From positions 1 to 51,958 of the forward strand of contig ONYP01000010.1 of the NCBI GenBank assembly GCA_900322135.1: DNA of 51,958 nucleotides. Direction: 5' to 3'. The translations under genes and the position numbers were made by a program. This DNA is from an uncultured Prevotellaceae bacterium. Its GTDB lineage: Bacteria > Bacteroidota > Bacteroidia > Bacteroidales > Muribaculaceae. The notes below the pieces were generated by a model, which saw nothing but the letters and a program-made list of their open reading frames with translations, searched no databases and was not told where the DNA came from. Every line of letters begins with the position of its first letter. Within the stretch, counting starts at the first letter, position 1. Of this stretch, positions 8,319 to 15,992 are shown piece after piece.

Positions 8319-8956
8319 TCAATGCTACAATGATGACCGTCAACCCGTTTGGCGAGAACATGTATATCCTGTGGGACGAGTCCACCCGCCAAGCCGTGGT
8401 GGTCGATCCCGGCATGATGCGCGATGCCGAGCGCGAAATGGTAACCAAATTCATCGAGGGCCAGCAACTCAGCGTCAAGCATGTCCTGTTGACCCACCTC
8501 CACCTTGACCACATCACGGGTGCCCGTTGGCTTGCCGACAAGACGGGAGCTGATGTGTGCGGCAGTGACCTGGATGCGCAGTTAGGACAGGAATTGCCCC
8601 AACAAGCTGAAATGTTCCAACTCAATGTTGAATGTAAGCCTTTGGTGCTCGACCGCAATCTCCAGGACGGCGATACCATTACCCTGGGCGACGAGACCAT
8701 CCAGGTGCTCCATGTCCCCGGTCACAGCCCTGGCGGACTGGCTTTCTACCTGCCGCAGAGTGCCCTGCTCATCAGCGGCGACACCATCTTCAACGGCAGC
8801 GTGGGCCGCACCGACCTCATGGGCGGTGACATGGCACAACTCATCAACAGCATCCGCGAGAAAATTCTGCCGCTCCCCGATGAGACCGTCATAGCATCGG
8901 GACATGGCCCGACAACCACGGTCGCCGACGAGAAACGCTGCAACCCGTTCCTGTAA
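8315..8956 (+). CDS. MBL-fold hydrolase, glyoxalase II-like
   Basis: A 213-residue metallo-beta-lactamase-fold protein. The metal ligands are all present: THLHLDH (His61, His63, Asp65, His66), VPGHS (His137), GDT (Asp156) and SGHGP (His197). The compact size and the GSVGRTDLMGGD segment are typical of YcbL/glyoxalase II-like hydrolases; the true substrate is not known, thioesters such as lactoylglutathione analogues being only one option. The ATG overlaps the rsmG stop, so it is the last gene of the rsmG unit. A bidirectional terminator follows. Confidence 0.87.
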   Translation: MINATMMTVNPFGENMYILWDESTRQAVVVDPGMMRDAEREMVTKFIEGQQLSVKHVLLTHLHLDHITGARWLADKTGADVCGSDLDAQLGQELPQQAEMFQLNVECKPLVLDRNLQDGDTITLGDETIQVLHVPGHSPGGLAFYLPQSALLISGDTIFNGSVGRTDLMGGDMAQLINSIREKILPLPDETVIASGHGPTTTVADEKRCNPFL

Positions 8957-8964
8957 AAAAAACA

Positions 8965-8998
8965 TAATCCCTGATGACCGATTGGCCGTCAGGGATTA
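8965..8998. terminator. Bidirectional terminator between convergent genes
   Basis: Perfect 10-bp stem TAATCCCTGA (8965-8974) / TCAGGGATTA (8989-8998). A run of A precedes it (T-run for the minus strand) and ATGTTTT follows it. Confidence 0.85.
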
Positions 8999-9017
8999 AT
9001 GTTTTCACGAAAGACTG

Positions 9018-9875
9018 TTACAACGCGATGGCAACGCCCAGCATCCAGGTGTTCTTGATCTCGGGTCCATAGCCCTTCTTGAACAGGTTGCATGGGCTAT
9101 AACGGCAGTAGACGCCCAAGCGGTTATAGGACAAAGCGCCATAGACATCAAAGGTCAGCTTGTTCTGCCGGATCCCTCGATAGGAGACATCATGGTGGGT
9201 CTTGTTGACCTTATAGTGGGTGTTGCACTTGGCATACACATTCCAGTTCATGGTTCCGCCCAGTGTGATGTGGAAATTCTTGCCGAAGAACTGCTGGAAT
9301 TGGAGCGGGAACTGTATGGCTCTGACCGAGAGGACCGATGAACGGTTAACGGTGCCCTCGGGATAAGACTCGGTATCCACGATGTTGGTCGCCTCGTCCA
9401 TGACAAAACAATTGGGGCGCTTGAGCGAGAAACGCTTGTTGTCATAGCCCACACCAATCGAGAATTGCTGCCCATGCAGGGTGTTGTAATTGAGGCTGGC
9501 GAAGTTGAGTATACCCCAGTTGAAACTGTTGTTGACAAGGTCATAGGAAGTGCTGAGTCCCGCACCGAAGTATAATCCTGAACACACGATGCTCCAGTGG
9601 AACTCGTTATTGCTGCTCTTCATGAAGGGCAGATTCAATTCCCAGTCGGACGACTGTGTGGTGTGAACCGTGTCATTGGCCGCGTGCTCCACCGTGTAGG
9701 TGTAACTGTAGTCCTTGTCCTCCTTGGAGCCCGTCACTGTCATCTTGACTCCCGAGGACGACTCCGTGATGACGATTTGACTGGGAGAGTCAATTACTTT
9801 TACCGTGTCGGGGGCAGTTGCGTGGGCCTGCACCATGGCAACCATGGCGATGATGATTAACGAAAACTTTTTCAT
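9018..9875 (-). CDS. Outer-membrane beta-barrel of the ECF sigma locus
   Basis: A 285-residue exported protein with a signal peptide (about 1-19, ending HATA). After a short N-terminal part that is typical of this locus in Bacteroidales (DTVKVIDSPSQIVITES), the rest from about residue 88 is a series of alternating strands with aromatic girdles, ending GVAIAL, as expected of a small outer-membrane barrel. It is clearly paralogous to the protein at 11448-12215: both share YDLxNNS, LHGQ, SxKRP, MNWN, GVYCRYSP/GIYCRYSP and GYGPEIKNTW. It is the fourth gene of the ECF operon, 26 nt behind the DUF6108-like gene. Ligand and function are unknown. Confidence 0.72.
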   Translation of the reverse strand: MKKFSLIIIAMVAMVQAHATAPDTVKVIDSPSQIVITESSSGVKMTVTGSKEDKDYSYTYTVEHAANDTVHTTQSSDWELNLPFMKSSNNEFHWSIVCSGLYFGAGLSTSYDLVNNSFNWGILNFASLNYNTLHGQQFSIGVGYDNKRFSLKRPNCFVMDEATNIVDTESYPEGTVNRSSVLSVRAIQFPLQFQQFFGKNFHITLGGTMNWNVYAKCNTHYKVNKTHHDVSYRGIRQNKLTFDVYGALSYNRLGVYCRYSPCNLFKKGYGPEIKNTWMLGVAIAL

Positions 9876-9901
9876 ATTGTTTCTCTGATGTGGTTATAGT
9901 G

Positions 9902-10354
9902 TTATTTTCTGATGAGTTTCTTGATTTGCTCCGAGTCGCCTTTCCCTTCCATATAGATGAGTGTGACGACATTTTTGGGCGATTTGCGGGCTAGCCGCTG
10001 ATTCAGGAAAAACAGGTATTGCCCGTCTCTCTTCTTTGTGGGCGCCCTGAGGGTGTAGAAGCCATAGTACAATTGGCCATTGCGGTATTCCACATCTTTT
10101 TCTACTGCATGTGCACCGTCTTTCACGACAAGGCTTTCGATAAGTTCGCCCTTGTCTTGGTCGGTAGTAGCAAGGCTGTGGTACACCGATAAACCCAATT
10201 CACCCGCCTTTTTGCCCGTGACGATGATTTCGGTCACATTGGGGCTGTTCTTGAAGTGACCGTCAAACAATCGGTTGATTTTCAGCCCCTGCTGAGCCAT
10301 GACTGTCGTAACGGTCAGTAGGCATGTGAGGATAATGATTATAGTCCGTTTCAT
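9902..10354 (-). CDS. Exported DUF6108-like protein
   Basis: A 150-residue protein with a signal peptide (about 1-20, ending VMAQ). I recognise the pattern of the DUF6108 family, short periplasmic proteins that accompany ECF sigma operons in Bacteroidales: LKINRLFDG near the start, then LSVYHSL, and the end VVTLIYMEGKGDSEQIKKLI. The related DUF4252 family is the main alternative. No catalytic motif is visible. Its place between the anti-sigma and barrel genes suggests an envelope sensor or effector for the sigma factor, which is inference. Confidence 0.65.
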   Translation of the reverse strand: MKRTIIIILTCLLTVTTVMAQQGLKINRLFDGHFKNSPNVTEIIVTGKKAGELGLSVYHSLATTDQDKGELIESLVVKDGAHAVEKDVEYRNGQLYYGFYTLRAPTKKRDGQYLFFLNQRLARKSPKNVVTLIYMEGKGDSEQIKKLIRK

Positions 10355-10366
10355 ATCGTTATCGTT

Positions 10367-10825
10367 TTATTCGTTATCCAGTTCAAGGGCAGCGCCCAGG
10401 CTCATCAATTGTTCTGACATGCCCTGCGAGGCTTCGCCCATAGTGTTCAGGTCTTGGCGGATGAGTGCCATGACCTCATCATCATCGTTGACGACAGATC
10501 CGTCAACATAGGCCACACACATGTTATCCCTCACATGTTGATGCCACAGTGCAAAGGCGCCCACGCCGATAAGCAGGGCTATCGAAGCGGCGATGCCGGT
10601 GATGTGATGGCTGCGCCTGTTGCGGCCACGCGAACGCTCCTGTGCGTCGATGGCAAAAAATCCCATAGCGAACCTTGCCTCATCGATGAGTTCACTGTTC
10701 CAGCGGCAATCGGCTAGGCACTGCCGAAGCTGGTGCTCCTCTTGCACGGTGGTCTCACCGTCAAAATACCGGCCGATGAGTTTCTCCAGTTCTGCCTTGT
10801 CAGATATGTGATGATTGGTGTTCAT
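10367..10825 (-). CDS. Probable anti-sigma factor (single-pass membrane protein)
   Basis: A 152-residue protein that overlaps the ECF sigma gene by 4 nt, the classic arrangement of sigma and anti-sigma. The N-terminal cytoplasmic part has the LIGRYFDGETTVQEEHQLRQCL segment seen in Bacteroidales anti-sigma proteins, without a zinc-binding HxxxCxxC. One membrane segment follows at about 75-92 (ITGIAASIALLIGVGAFALW), and a short acidic periplasmic tail ends the protein. Sequestration of the sigma factor is inferred from context and architecture. Confidence 0.75.
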   Translation of the reverse strand: MNTNHHISDKAELEKLIGRYFDGETTVQEEHQLRQCLADCRWNSELIDEARFAMGFFAIDAQERSRGRNRRSHHITGIAASIALLIGVGAFALWHQHVRDNMCVAYVDGSVVNDDDEVMALIRQDLNTMGEASQGMSEQLMSLGAALELDNE

Positions 10826-11331
10826 AGCTCCGTTTCCTTTTTTCTTGATTGATAGATTTCTCTCACCCGCTTGCGGGCGCGGCTCAGTTCCACGCGCACA
10901 TTGGCAGCCGTTGTGCCTAACCGTTTTGCGATTTCGTCAAATTCCAGTCCTTGCATTTCCCTGAGGTCAATGATTAGGCGCTGCTTGTGTGACAGGTCAT
11001 TATCGATGATTTGCAGCACCTGCCGGTAGGCGAGTTCGCGGCTCTCATCTGTTACATCCTCGCTGCTGCTCTCCGCATTCTCGAGTGGCACATCGGCTTG
11101 CCGGTTTTTGCTCCTTGCAATGTCGATGCTTGTCGTTCTCACAGTGATGACCGCGGCACCCCGTGCATGGCGGTTGTCGTGATAATGGCCCCGCTGCTGC
11201 CACAATTTCACGAAAGCATCCTGAACCGCATCGGCGGCATCGTCGCGGTTGCCGGTAATGCGTTCGGCCAGCGAGAGCATCTGCTCCCGCAGGGTAGTGA
11301 ATGCGCCGGTGATGCGGTCTTGATGCTTCAT
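10822..11331 (-). CDS. ECF-family RNA polymerase sigma factor
   Basis: A 169-residue ECF sigma factor. Region 2 is seen as LAERITGNRDDAADAVQDAFVKLWQQ (about 21-46), with the usual DAxDAVQDxFxKxW pattern. Region 4 is the helix-turn-helix near 125-155 (LREMQGLEFDEIAKRLGTTAANVRVELSRARKRVRE). It leads the four-gene operon sigma, anti-sigma, DUF6108, barrel. A candidate ECF-type promoter stands just upstream, which would make the operon autoregulated. The paralogous barrel gene upstream is separated by a good terminator. Confidence 0.93.
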   Translation of the reverse strand: MKHQDRITGAFTTLREQMLSLAERITGNRDDAADAVQDAFVKLWQQRGHYHDNRHARGAAVITVRTTSIDIARSKNRQADVPLENAESSSEDVTDESRELAYRQVLQIIDNDLSHKQRLIIDLREMQGLEFDEIAKRLGTTAANVRVELSRARKRVREIYQSRKKETEL

Positions 11332-11350
11332 AATCGACTGTCGTTTCTAT

Positions 11351-11382
11351 CTATAAAACGCAGAAACCTCTCATTTGTAACA
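11351..11382 (-). promoter_or_regulatory. Candidate ECF-type promoter of the sigma operon
   Basis: Read on the minus strand, TGTTACAAA (11382-11374) is followed about 13 nt later by CGTTTTATAG (11360-11351), about 20 nt before the ATG. No TAnnTTTG box is present. The resemblance to ECF promoters (AAC-containing -35, CGT-type -10) is suggestive only. Confidence 0.3.
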
Positions 11383-11390
11383 ATACATCA

Positions 11391-11424
11391 CAAAAAAAGT
11401 TCCTAAGGCATGCTCAGGAACTTT
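11391..11424 (-). terminator. Terminator of the upstream barrel gene
   Basis: Stem AAAGTTCCT (11396-11404) / AGGAACTTT (11416-11424) with seven T on the minus strand (11398-11392). It isolates the barrel gene 11448-12215 from the sigma operon. Confidence 0.85.
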
Positions 11425-11447
11425 CTTAATATCTTATCGGTAATCAT

Positions 11448-12215
11448 TTAGAGACCAAGCACGAGGCCCAGGGTCCAAGTGTTCTTGATTTCGGGACCAT
11501 AGCCGTCCTTGAAGAACTTGCCGGGGCTGTAGCGGCAGTAGATACCGACCGCACCGCAAGACAGGGCACCCATGAAGTCAAAGTTGATCTTCTCTTGCTT
11601 CAGGTTCTTGTAGCGGGTTTCATGCTCAATCTTGTTGATCTCGTAATGGTTGTCAACGCGTGCCTTGAAGTTCCAATTCATGATACCGGCAACGGTGATG
11701 TCGAGTTTCTTGTAAATCTTCTGGGTGAACATCAGCGGGAACTGCACGGCCCACTCATTCAGATTGGACGAGCGGTCCTTGATCTCTTCTACATTCAGCG
11801 AGGGATACTCACTGGCAGTTACAACACTGTTATCGTCGCGCTTGAGCATATAGGGGCGCTTGATGCTGAAGGAGCGATGGTGGATACCAACACCCAGCGA
11901 CAGGTTCTGGCCGTGCAGGCTGTTATAGTTCACTGCGGCGATGTTGAGCATACCAGCCTCAACACTGTTGTTGATGAGGTCATAACTGTGCTTAACACCC
12001 AGACCGACATAGATACCGTTGCTGGTGATTGACCAGTGCCTGGTGCTTTCTTCATCATCTTTAAAGGGGTGTTCATAGATAGGGCCGTCCTCGTCAGGTA
12101 CAGCGACGGCGGCAGCCTCGGCATTCTCGGGAGCGTTAACAGCAGCATCGGCGGGGGCTGCATTCATCTGTGCCATAGCAAACATGGCAGCAAAAATCAA
12201 AGCAATCTTCTTCAT
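11448..12215 (-). CDS. Outer-membrane beta-barrel protein (paralogue)
   Basis: A 255-residue exported protein with a signal peptide (about 1-19). A low-complexity alanine-rich acidic stretch (about 20-50) replaces the N-terminal segment of its paralogue. The barrel part from about residue 60 aligns throughout with 9018-9875, including NGIYVGLG, SYDLINNSVEAGMLN, LHGQNLSLGVG, FSIKRPYML, NWNFKARVDNHYEINK and GYGPEIKNTW, and ends GLVLGL. It has its own standard promoter and terminator, so unlike its paralogue it should be expressed independently of the ECF sigma factor. Function is unknown. Confidence 0.7.
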   Translation of the reverse strand: MKKIALIFAAMFAMAQMNAAPADAAVNAPENAEAAAVAVPDEDGPIYEHPFKDDEESTRHWSITSNGIYVGLGVKHSYDLINNSVEAGMLNIAAVNYNSLHGQNLSLGVGIHHRSFSIKRPYMLKRDDNSVVTASEYPSLNVEEIKDRSSNLNEWAVQFPLMFTQKIYKKLDITVAGIMNWNFKARVDNHYEINKIEHETRYKNLKQEKINFDFMGALSCGAVGIYCRYSPGKFFKDGYGPEIKNTWTLGLVLGL

Positions 12216-12252
12216 ATTTTATCAATAAAAAGGGATAGTTAAAAATCGGGCG

Positions 12253-12284
12253 CAAAATTAGTCATTTTTGTTGATATGGACAAA
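12253..12284 (-). promoter_or_regulatory. Bacteroidetes-type promoter of barrel paralogue
   Basis: On the minus strand: -33 TTTG (12284-12281), 20 nt, perfect -7 TAATTTTG (12260-12253). Leader of about 31 nt to the ATG at 12215. Confidence 0.85.
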
Positions 12285-12294
12285 TAAATGATTT

Positions 12295-13446
12295 TTAGTC
12301 ATCAATTTTCAATATTTTAGATAGTCGCACCTGACTTTTGTAAGTAGGAAAATTCAAAGTTAGAATAACACCGTTCTCGACGGTTGCATAGGCCTCGTCG
12401 TCAATAGGCTCCATGGTAGCATCAATCCAGAACAGGTCATAGTTGCCAGTGAAGATGGTCTTGAAGATATGCCCCTTGAGCATACCCGGCTGCCATAGCG
12501 ATTTCTTGACCTTGGCTCCGTCAATATAGATGATGTCGTAGCCGTTACCGGCCTGGACAGTGGCAATGGTGTAGCGCCCGCCCAGGCGTAGCCACTCGTC
12601 GTCCATATCACGGTCCAGGTATTGCCAGTAACCCTCAACCGGGTCGGCACTCTGGGCAAAATACTCGTCAAGGGCCTCGCGGGTCCATTCGGTCTGCAGC
12701 TCGGCCACCTGGTTGTCATTGTCGATGGTGAGGGCAGCGCTCTCGATGGCGACCCTGGCACCGGGACCAACGAGATAACCGACAGCAACGACTCCAGCGG
12801 GGCGTCGAAGCGATGATGCATCCAGCACTACCTCCAGCATGTCAATCCTCCCGATTGCCACATTCACGCCATGCTCGTCAACGGCAACTGACAAGGTGTT
12901 CATGCCGTCCTCAAGCGAAATGCCCCTATCAAGGGTTGTTTGAGCCACAACGCGTGATTGCTCGGGAGTGTGCTCAACGAGCATCACCTTCATGGTGCGC
13001 TTGTCGGTGATATCGTCATAGGGGGCGCTGTTGTCACACTCAAGCACGACGGCATAGTAGTTGCCCTGCTCATCGTAGTTGAAGACCAAGCCCCAACTGG
13101 TGCTGGTCAATGTGGTTTTTGACCCGGTCATGGGATTCTTGATGCTATAGGACTTGCCCTGCTTGTTGTTCAGGTTGGCGATACGCATCACGAAGTTGTA
13201 AGAACGGCTGGCGATATACATCGTGTCGAGGGTAATGGCAGTCGCCATCGTGGCATTCTCCTCGATGAGCAAGTTATCCTCGATAGCCTTGTAACGGCCC
13301 GCCATACGCATTCCGGGAGCTGGATATAATCCGGCGAAGCTGTTGCTTGGCTGGTAATAGTAGGTTCGGGTACGGCCGTCGGCAAGGAGGGCACTCAATG
13401 CCATCAGCCCCACCATCATTGCTATCAATATCGTCCTTTGTTTCAT
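12295..13446 (-). CDS. Exported protein of unknown function
   Basis: I do not recognise this 383-residue protein. It has a signal peptide (about 1-22). The region around 45-235 is strand-rich and looks like a concanavalin/laminin-G-type sandwich (YNFVMRIANL, SWGLVFNYDEQGNYYAVVLE, GVVAVGYLVGPGARVAIESAAL). From about 255 there is a second part (EYWQYLDRDMDDEWLRLGGRYTIA order) with a strand-rich end. The composition suggests a sugar-binding or surface protein. It lies 29 nt behind rlmH and is probably co-transcribed with it; the barrel gene downstream has its own promoter. Confidence 0.6.
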   Translation of the reverse strand: MKQRTILIAMMVGLMALSALLADGRTRTYYYQPSNSFAGLYPAPGMRMAGRYKAIEDNLLIEENATMATAITLDTMYIASRSYNFVMRIANLNNKQGKSYSIKNPMTGSKTTLTSTSWGLVFNYDEQGNYYAVVLECDNSAPYDDITDKRTMKVMLVEHTPEQSRVVAQTTLDRGISLEDGMNTLSVAVDEHGVNVAIGRIDMLEVVLDASSLRRPAGVVAVGYLVGPGARVAIESAALTIDNDNQVAELQTEWTREALDEYFAQSADPVEGYWQYLDRDMDDEWLRLGGRYTIATVQAGNGYDIIYIDGAKVKKSLWQPGMLKGHIFKTIFTGNYDLFWIDATMEPIDDEAYATVENGVILTLNFPTYKSQVRLSKILKIDD

Positions 13447-13475
13447 ATCCTCATTAATCTATAATCATCTAATCA

Positions 13476-13949
13476 TTATTCATGATGGTACGGCTCGTGG
13501 CGCAGGATGGTGAAAGCCCGGTACAGTTGTTCCACAAACACGAGCCGCACTAGTTCGTGCGGAAAAGTCATCTTGCTCAATGAGATTTTTTCGTTGGCAC
13601 GGGCATACACCTCTGGCGAAAACCCGTAAGGGCCGCCCACGACAAACACCAGCCGCTTGCTGCCACTAGCCATGCGGCGCTCCAGCCACACGCTGAAGTC
13701 CACCGATGTGCGCTCAGTGCCGTTCTCGTCGAGCAGTACAACATGGTCACTGGTTTCCAGGGCCCCAAGCAGTGCCTTGCCCTCGGCGACCTTCTGCTGA
13801 GCCTCGCTCATCTTGCGCGTGCTCTTCACATCACCGATATACTGGATGTTGAACGACACATAGTGCCCCAGGCGCTTGACATACTCCTCGATGCCCTGAC
13901 GCACAAATGCGACCTCGGTTTTACCTATTACGGCCAGAGTAATCTTCAT
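13476..13949 (-). CDS. rlmH: 23S rRNA (pseudouridine1915-N3)-methyltransferase
   Basis: A 157-residue SPOUT-class methyltransferase acting on pseudouridine 1915 of 23S rRNA in assembled ribosomes. The family pattern is complete: MKITLAVIGKTE at the start, LDENGTERTSVDFSVWL, FVVGGPYGFSPEVY with the glycine-rich SAM knot near 105-112, and the C-terminal EQLYRAFTILRHEPYHHE. The start at 13949 is used rather than 13979, because the latter lies in the -7 box and homology begins at MKIT. Promoter shared back-to-back with nadC. Confidence 0.96.
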   Translation of the reverse strand: MKITLAVIGKTEVAFVRQGIEEYVKRLGHYVSFNIQYIGDVKSTRKMSEAQQKVAEGKALLGALETSDHVVLLDENGTERTSVDFSVWLERRMASGSKRLVFVVGGPYGFSPEVYARANEKISLSKMTFPHELVRLVFVEQLYRAFTILRHEPYHHE

Positions 13950-13978
13950 ATTCAGACTGTTTTGATTAAAAACATCCA

Positions 13979-14010
13979 CAAAATTAGCAATTCCGCCAAA
14001 AACTCCCTAA
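13979..14010 (-). promoter_or_regulatory. Promoter of rlmH, overlapping the nadC promoter
   Basis: Minus-strand -7 box TAATTTTG at 13986-13979. At a 20-nt spacer the -33 position (14010-14007) reads TTAG, one mismatch from TTTG, and consists of the first bases of the nadC -7 box on the other strand. Confidence 0.65.
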
Positions 14011-14015
14011 CTTTG
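13984..14015 (+). promoter_or_regulatory. Promoter of nadC, overlapping the rlmH promoter
   Basis: Plus-strand -7 box TAACTTTG at 14008-14015. At a 20-nt spacer the -33 position (13984-13987) reads TTAG and overlaps the rlmH -7 box. Leader of about 30 nt. Confidence 0.65.
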
Positions 14016-14051
14016 TGGTCACAAAAACATTAAATTAAGAGCGTTTTTATT

Positions 14052-14900
14052 ATGAAAACAAGAGAAGAACTGATCGATGAGTTGATTGACCTGGCTTTTG
14101 CCGAGGATATCGGTGACGGCGACGCCACCACACTGTGCTGCATCCCTGCCGACGAGATGGGACGCCAACGGCTCATCGTCAAGGAGGAAGGCATTCTTGC
14201 TGGCGTGGAAATCGCACGCCGCGTGTTTGAAAAATTTGACCCGGAACTCCAGATGGAGGTCATGATTCAAGATGGAGCCCATGTCAAGCCCGGCGACATC
14301 GCCTTTGTTGTTACCGGCAAGGTGCGTTCGCTGCTCCAGACCGAGCGCCTGATGCTTAACATCATGCAGCGCATGAGCGGTGTGGCAACAACTACCGCAC
14401 GCTATGCCAAATGCCTGGAAGGCCTCAAGACCCGTGTTCTGGATACCCGCAAGACCACTCCCGGAATGCGCATGCTGGAGAAAGAAGCCGTCAAGATTGG
14501 CGGCGGTTGCAACCACCGCATCGGCCTGTTCGACATGATTCTGCTCAAGGACAACCATGTTGACTTCGCCGGTGGCATCGTGCCCGCAATCGATAAGGCC
14601 CGCCAGTGGTGCCGTGACAACGGCAAGGACCTGAAAATCGAAATCGAGGTGCGCAACTTTGACGAGTTGCAGCAGGTGCTTGACCATGGCGGCGTGGACC
14701 GCGTGATGCTCGACAACTTTACCGTAGAAAATACCCGCAAGGCTGTGGAAATCATCAATGGTAGGGTAGAGACCGAGTCAAGCGGTGGCATTACCATCGA
14801 CACGCTGCGTGCCTATGGCGAGTGCGGTGTGGACTACATCTCGGTGGGCGCTCTCACGCACTCCATCAAGTCGCTCGACATGAGTTTCAAGGCTTGCTGA
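14052..14900 (+). CDS. nadC: Quinolinate phosphoribosyltransferase (decarboxylating)
   Basis: A 282-residue cytoplasmic enzyme that turns quinolinate and PRPP into nicotinate mononucleotide, CO2 and pyrophosphate in NAD synthesis. Family motifs are clear: LIDLAFAEDIGDGDATT at the start, RLMLNIMQRMSGVATTT near 100, DTRKTTPGMRMLEKEAVKIGGG near 130-152, HRIGLFDMILLKDNH near 155-170, and VGALTHS near the end. It leads a three-gene unit; the stop overlaps the next start by one base (TGATG). Confidence 0.96.
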   Translation: MKTREELIDELIDLAFAEDIGDGDATTLCCIPADEMGRQRLIVKEEGILAGVEIARRVFEKFDPELQMEVMIQDGAHVKPGDIAFVVTGKVRSLLQTERLMLNIMQRMSGVATTTARYAKCLEGLKTRVLDTRKTTPGMRMLEKEAVKIGGGCNHRIGLFDMILLKDNHVDFAGGIVPAIDKARQWCRDNGKDLKIEIEVRNFDELQQVLDHGGVDRVMLDNFTVENTRKAVEIINGRVETESSGGITIDTLRAYGECGVDYISVGALTHSIKSLDMSFKAC

Positions 14901-15982
14901 TGAGCACGGTCACACTCAAGGATATCGGGCCTCTCGCTTTCGCCAACAGCGAGAGCGGGTCTCCTATTGTTATTGCCGGCCCCTGTAGCGCCGAAACCGA
15001 GCAGCAGACGCTGGCAACAGCACGGGCGCTGAAAGGCATCGGTGTGACCGCCTTCAGAGCCGGTGTGTGGAAACCGCGCACCATGCCCGGCAGTTTTGAG
15101 GGCATGGGCGACCAGGCATTGGCCTGGTTGCAGGCCGTCAAGCGTGAAACAGGTATGCTGGTGGCTACCGAGGTGGCTACCGAGGCCCATGTGAGAGCCG
15201 CACTCGATGCCGGCATCGACATCCTGTGGGTAGGGGCACGGACAACGGCCAACCCCTTTGCAGTGCAAGAGATTGCCGACACGCTGATGTGCAATGATGA
15301 AGTGACCGTGCTGGTCAAGAATCCGCTCAATCCCGATTTGGACCTGTGGATGGGAGCGCTGCAACGCTTGGCTGGCGCAGGCATCACTCGCTTGGGTGCT
15401 GTGCATCGCGGATTCAGTTCGGCAGGGGCACACCTTTACCGCAACGACCCCCAGTGGCACATACCCTTTGAGTTGCGCCGTCATGCACCGGGCATGACCA
15501 TCCTGTGTGATCCATCCCACATTGGCGGCAAGCGTGAGTTTGTCGAGCCGCTGTCACAGTTGGCGCTTGATGCCGGTTTTGATGGCTTGATGATTGAGAG
15601 CCATTGTGACCCGGACAACGCCCTCAGCGACAGCGCCCAGCAGATATTGCCTGAGACGCTGAAGTCGATTCTCGGTAAACTGGTCGTGCGCTCTGGCGCG
15701 CCTGTTGAGGATGAGTTGAGCCTGTTGCGCCAGCAAATCGATGACTGTGACCACGAATTGCTCGCCGTGCTGGCACGGCGCATGAGCGTATCGCGCGAGA
15801 TAGGCAGCTACAAGAAATCGCACAACCTGCGCGTGGTGCAGCCTGCTCGTTACCAGGCCCTCATCAAGGCCCGCCTTGACGAGGCCCGCACTTTGGGCCT
15901 TTCACAGGAATTCACCCAACGCATCATGCAGGCCATCCACGAGGAGAGCGTGCAACAGCAATTGGACTTGCCTGACAATTAA
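14900..15982 (+). CDS. Bifunctional DAHP synthase / chorismate mutase
   Basis: A 360-residue fusion serving the aromatic amino acid pathway. Residues 1 to about 260 are a KDO8P/AroF-like DAHP synthase (IAGPCSAETEQQT near 21, VWKPRTMPGSFEG, IVTEV-type strand VATEVATEAH, WVGARTTANPF, HRGFSS, CDPSHIGGKREFV), joining phosphoenolpyruvate to erythrose 4-phosphate. Residues about 270-360 are an AroQ-type chorismate mutase (LRQQIDDCDHELLAVLARRM...IGSYKKSHN). The mutase domain may feed back on the synthase. The start at 14900 overlaps the nadC stop by one base, which is the only start consistent with homology at MSTVTL. Confidence 0.93.
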   Translation: MSTVTLKDIGPLAFANSESGSPIVIAGPCSAETEQQTLATARALKGIGVTAFRAGVWKPRTMPGSFEGMGDQALAWLQAVKRETGMLVATEVATEAHVRAALDAGIDILWVGARTTANPFAVQEIADTLMCNDEVTVLVKNPLNPDLDLWMGALQRLAGAGITRLGAVHRGFSSAGAHLYRNDPQWHIPFELRRHAPGMTILCDPSHIGGKREFVEPLSQLALDAGFDGLMIESHCDPDNALSDSAQQILPETLKSILGKLVVRSGAPVEDELSLLRQQIDDCDHELLAVLARRMSVSREIGSYKKSHNLRVVQPARYQALIKARLDEARTLGLSQEFTQRIMQAIHEESVQQQLDLPDN

Positions 15983-15992
15983 TGATGTCGTC

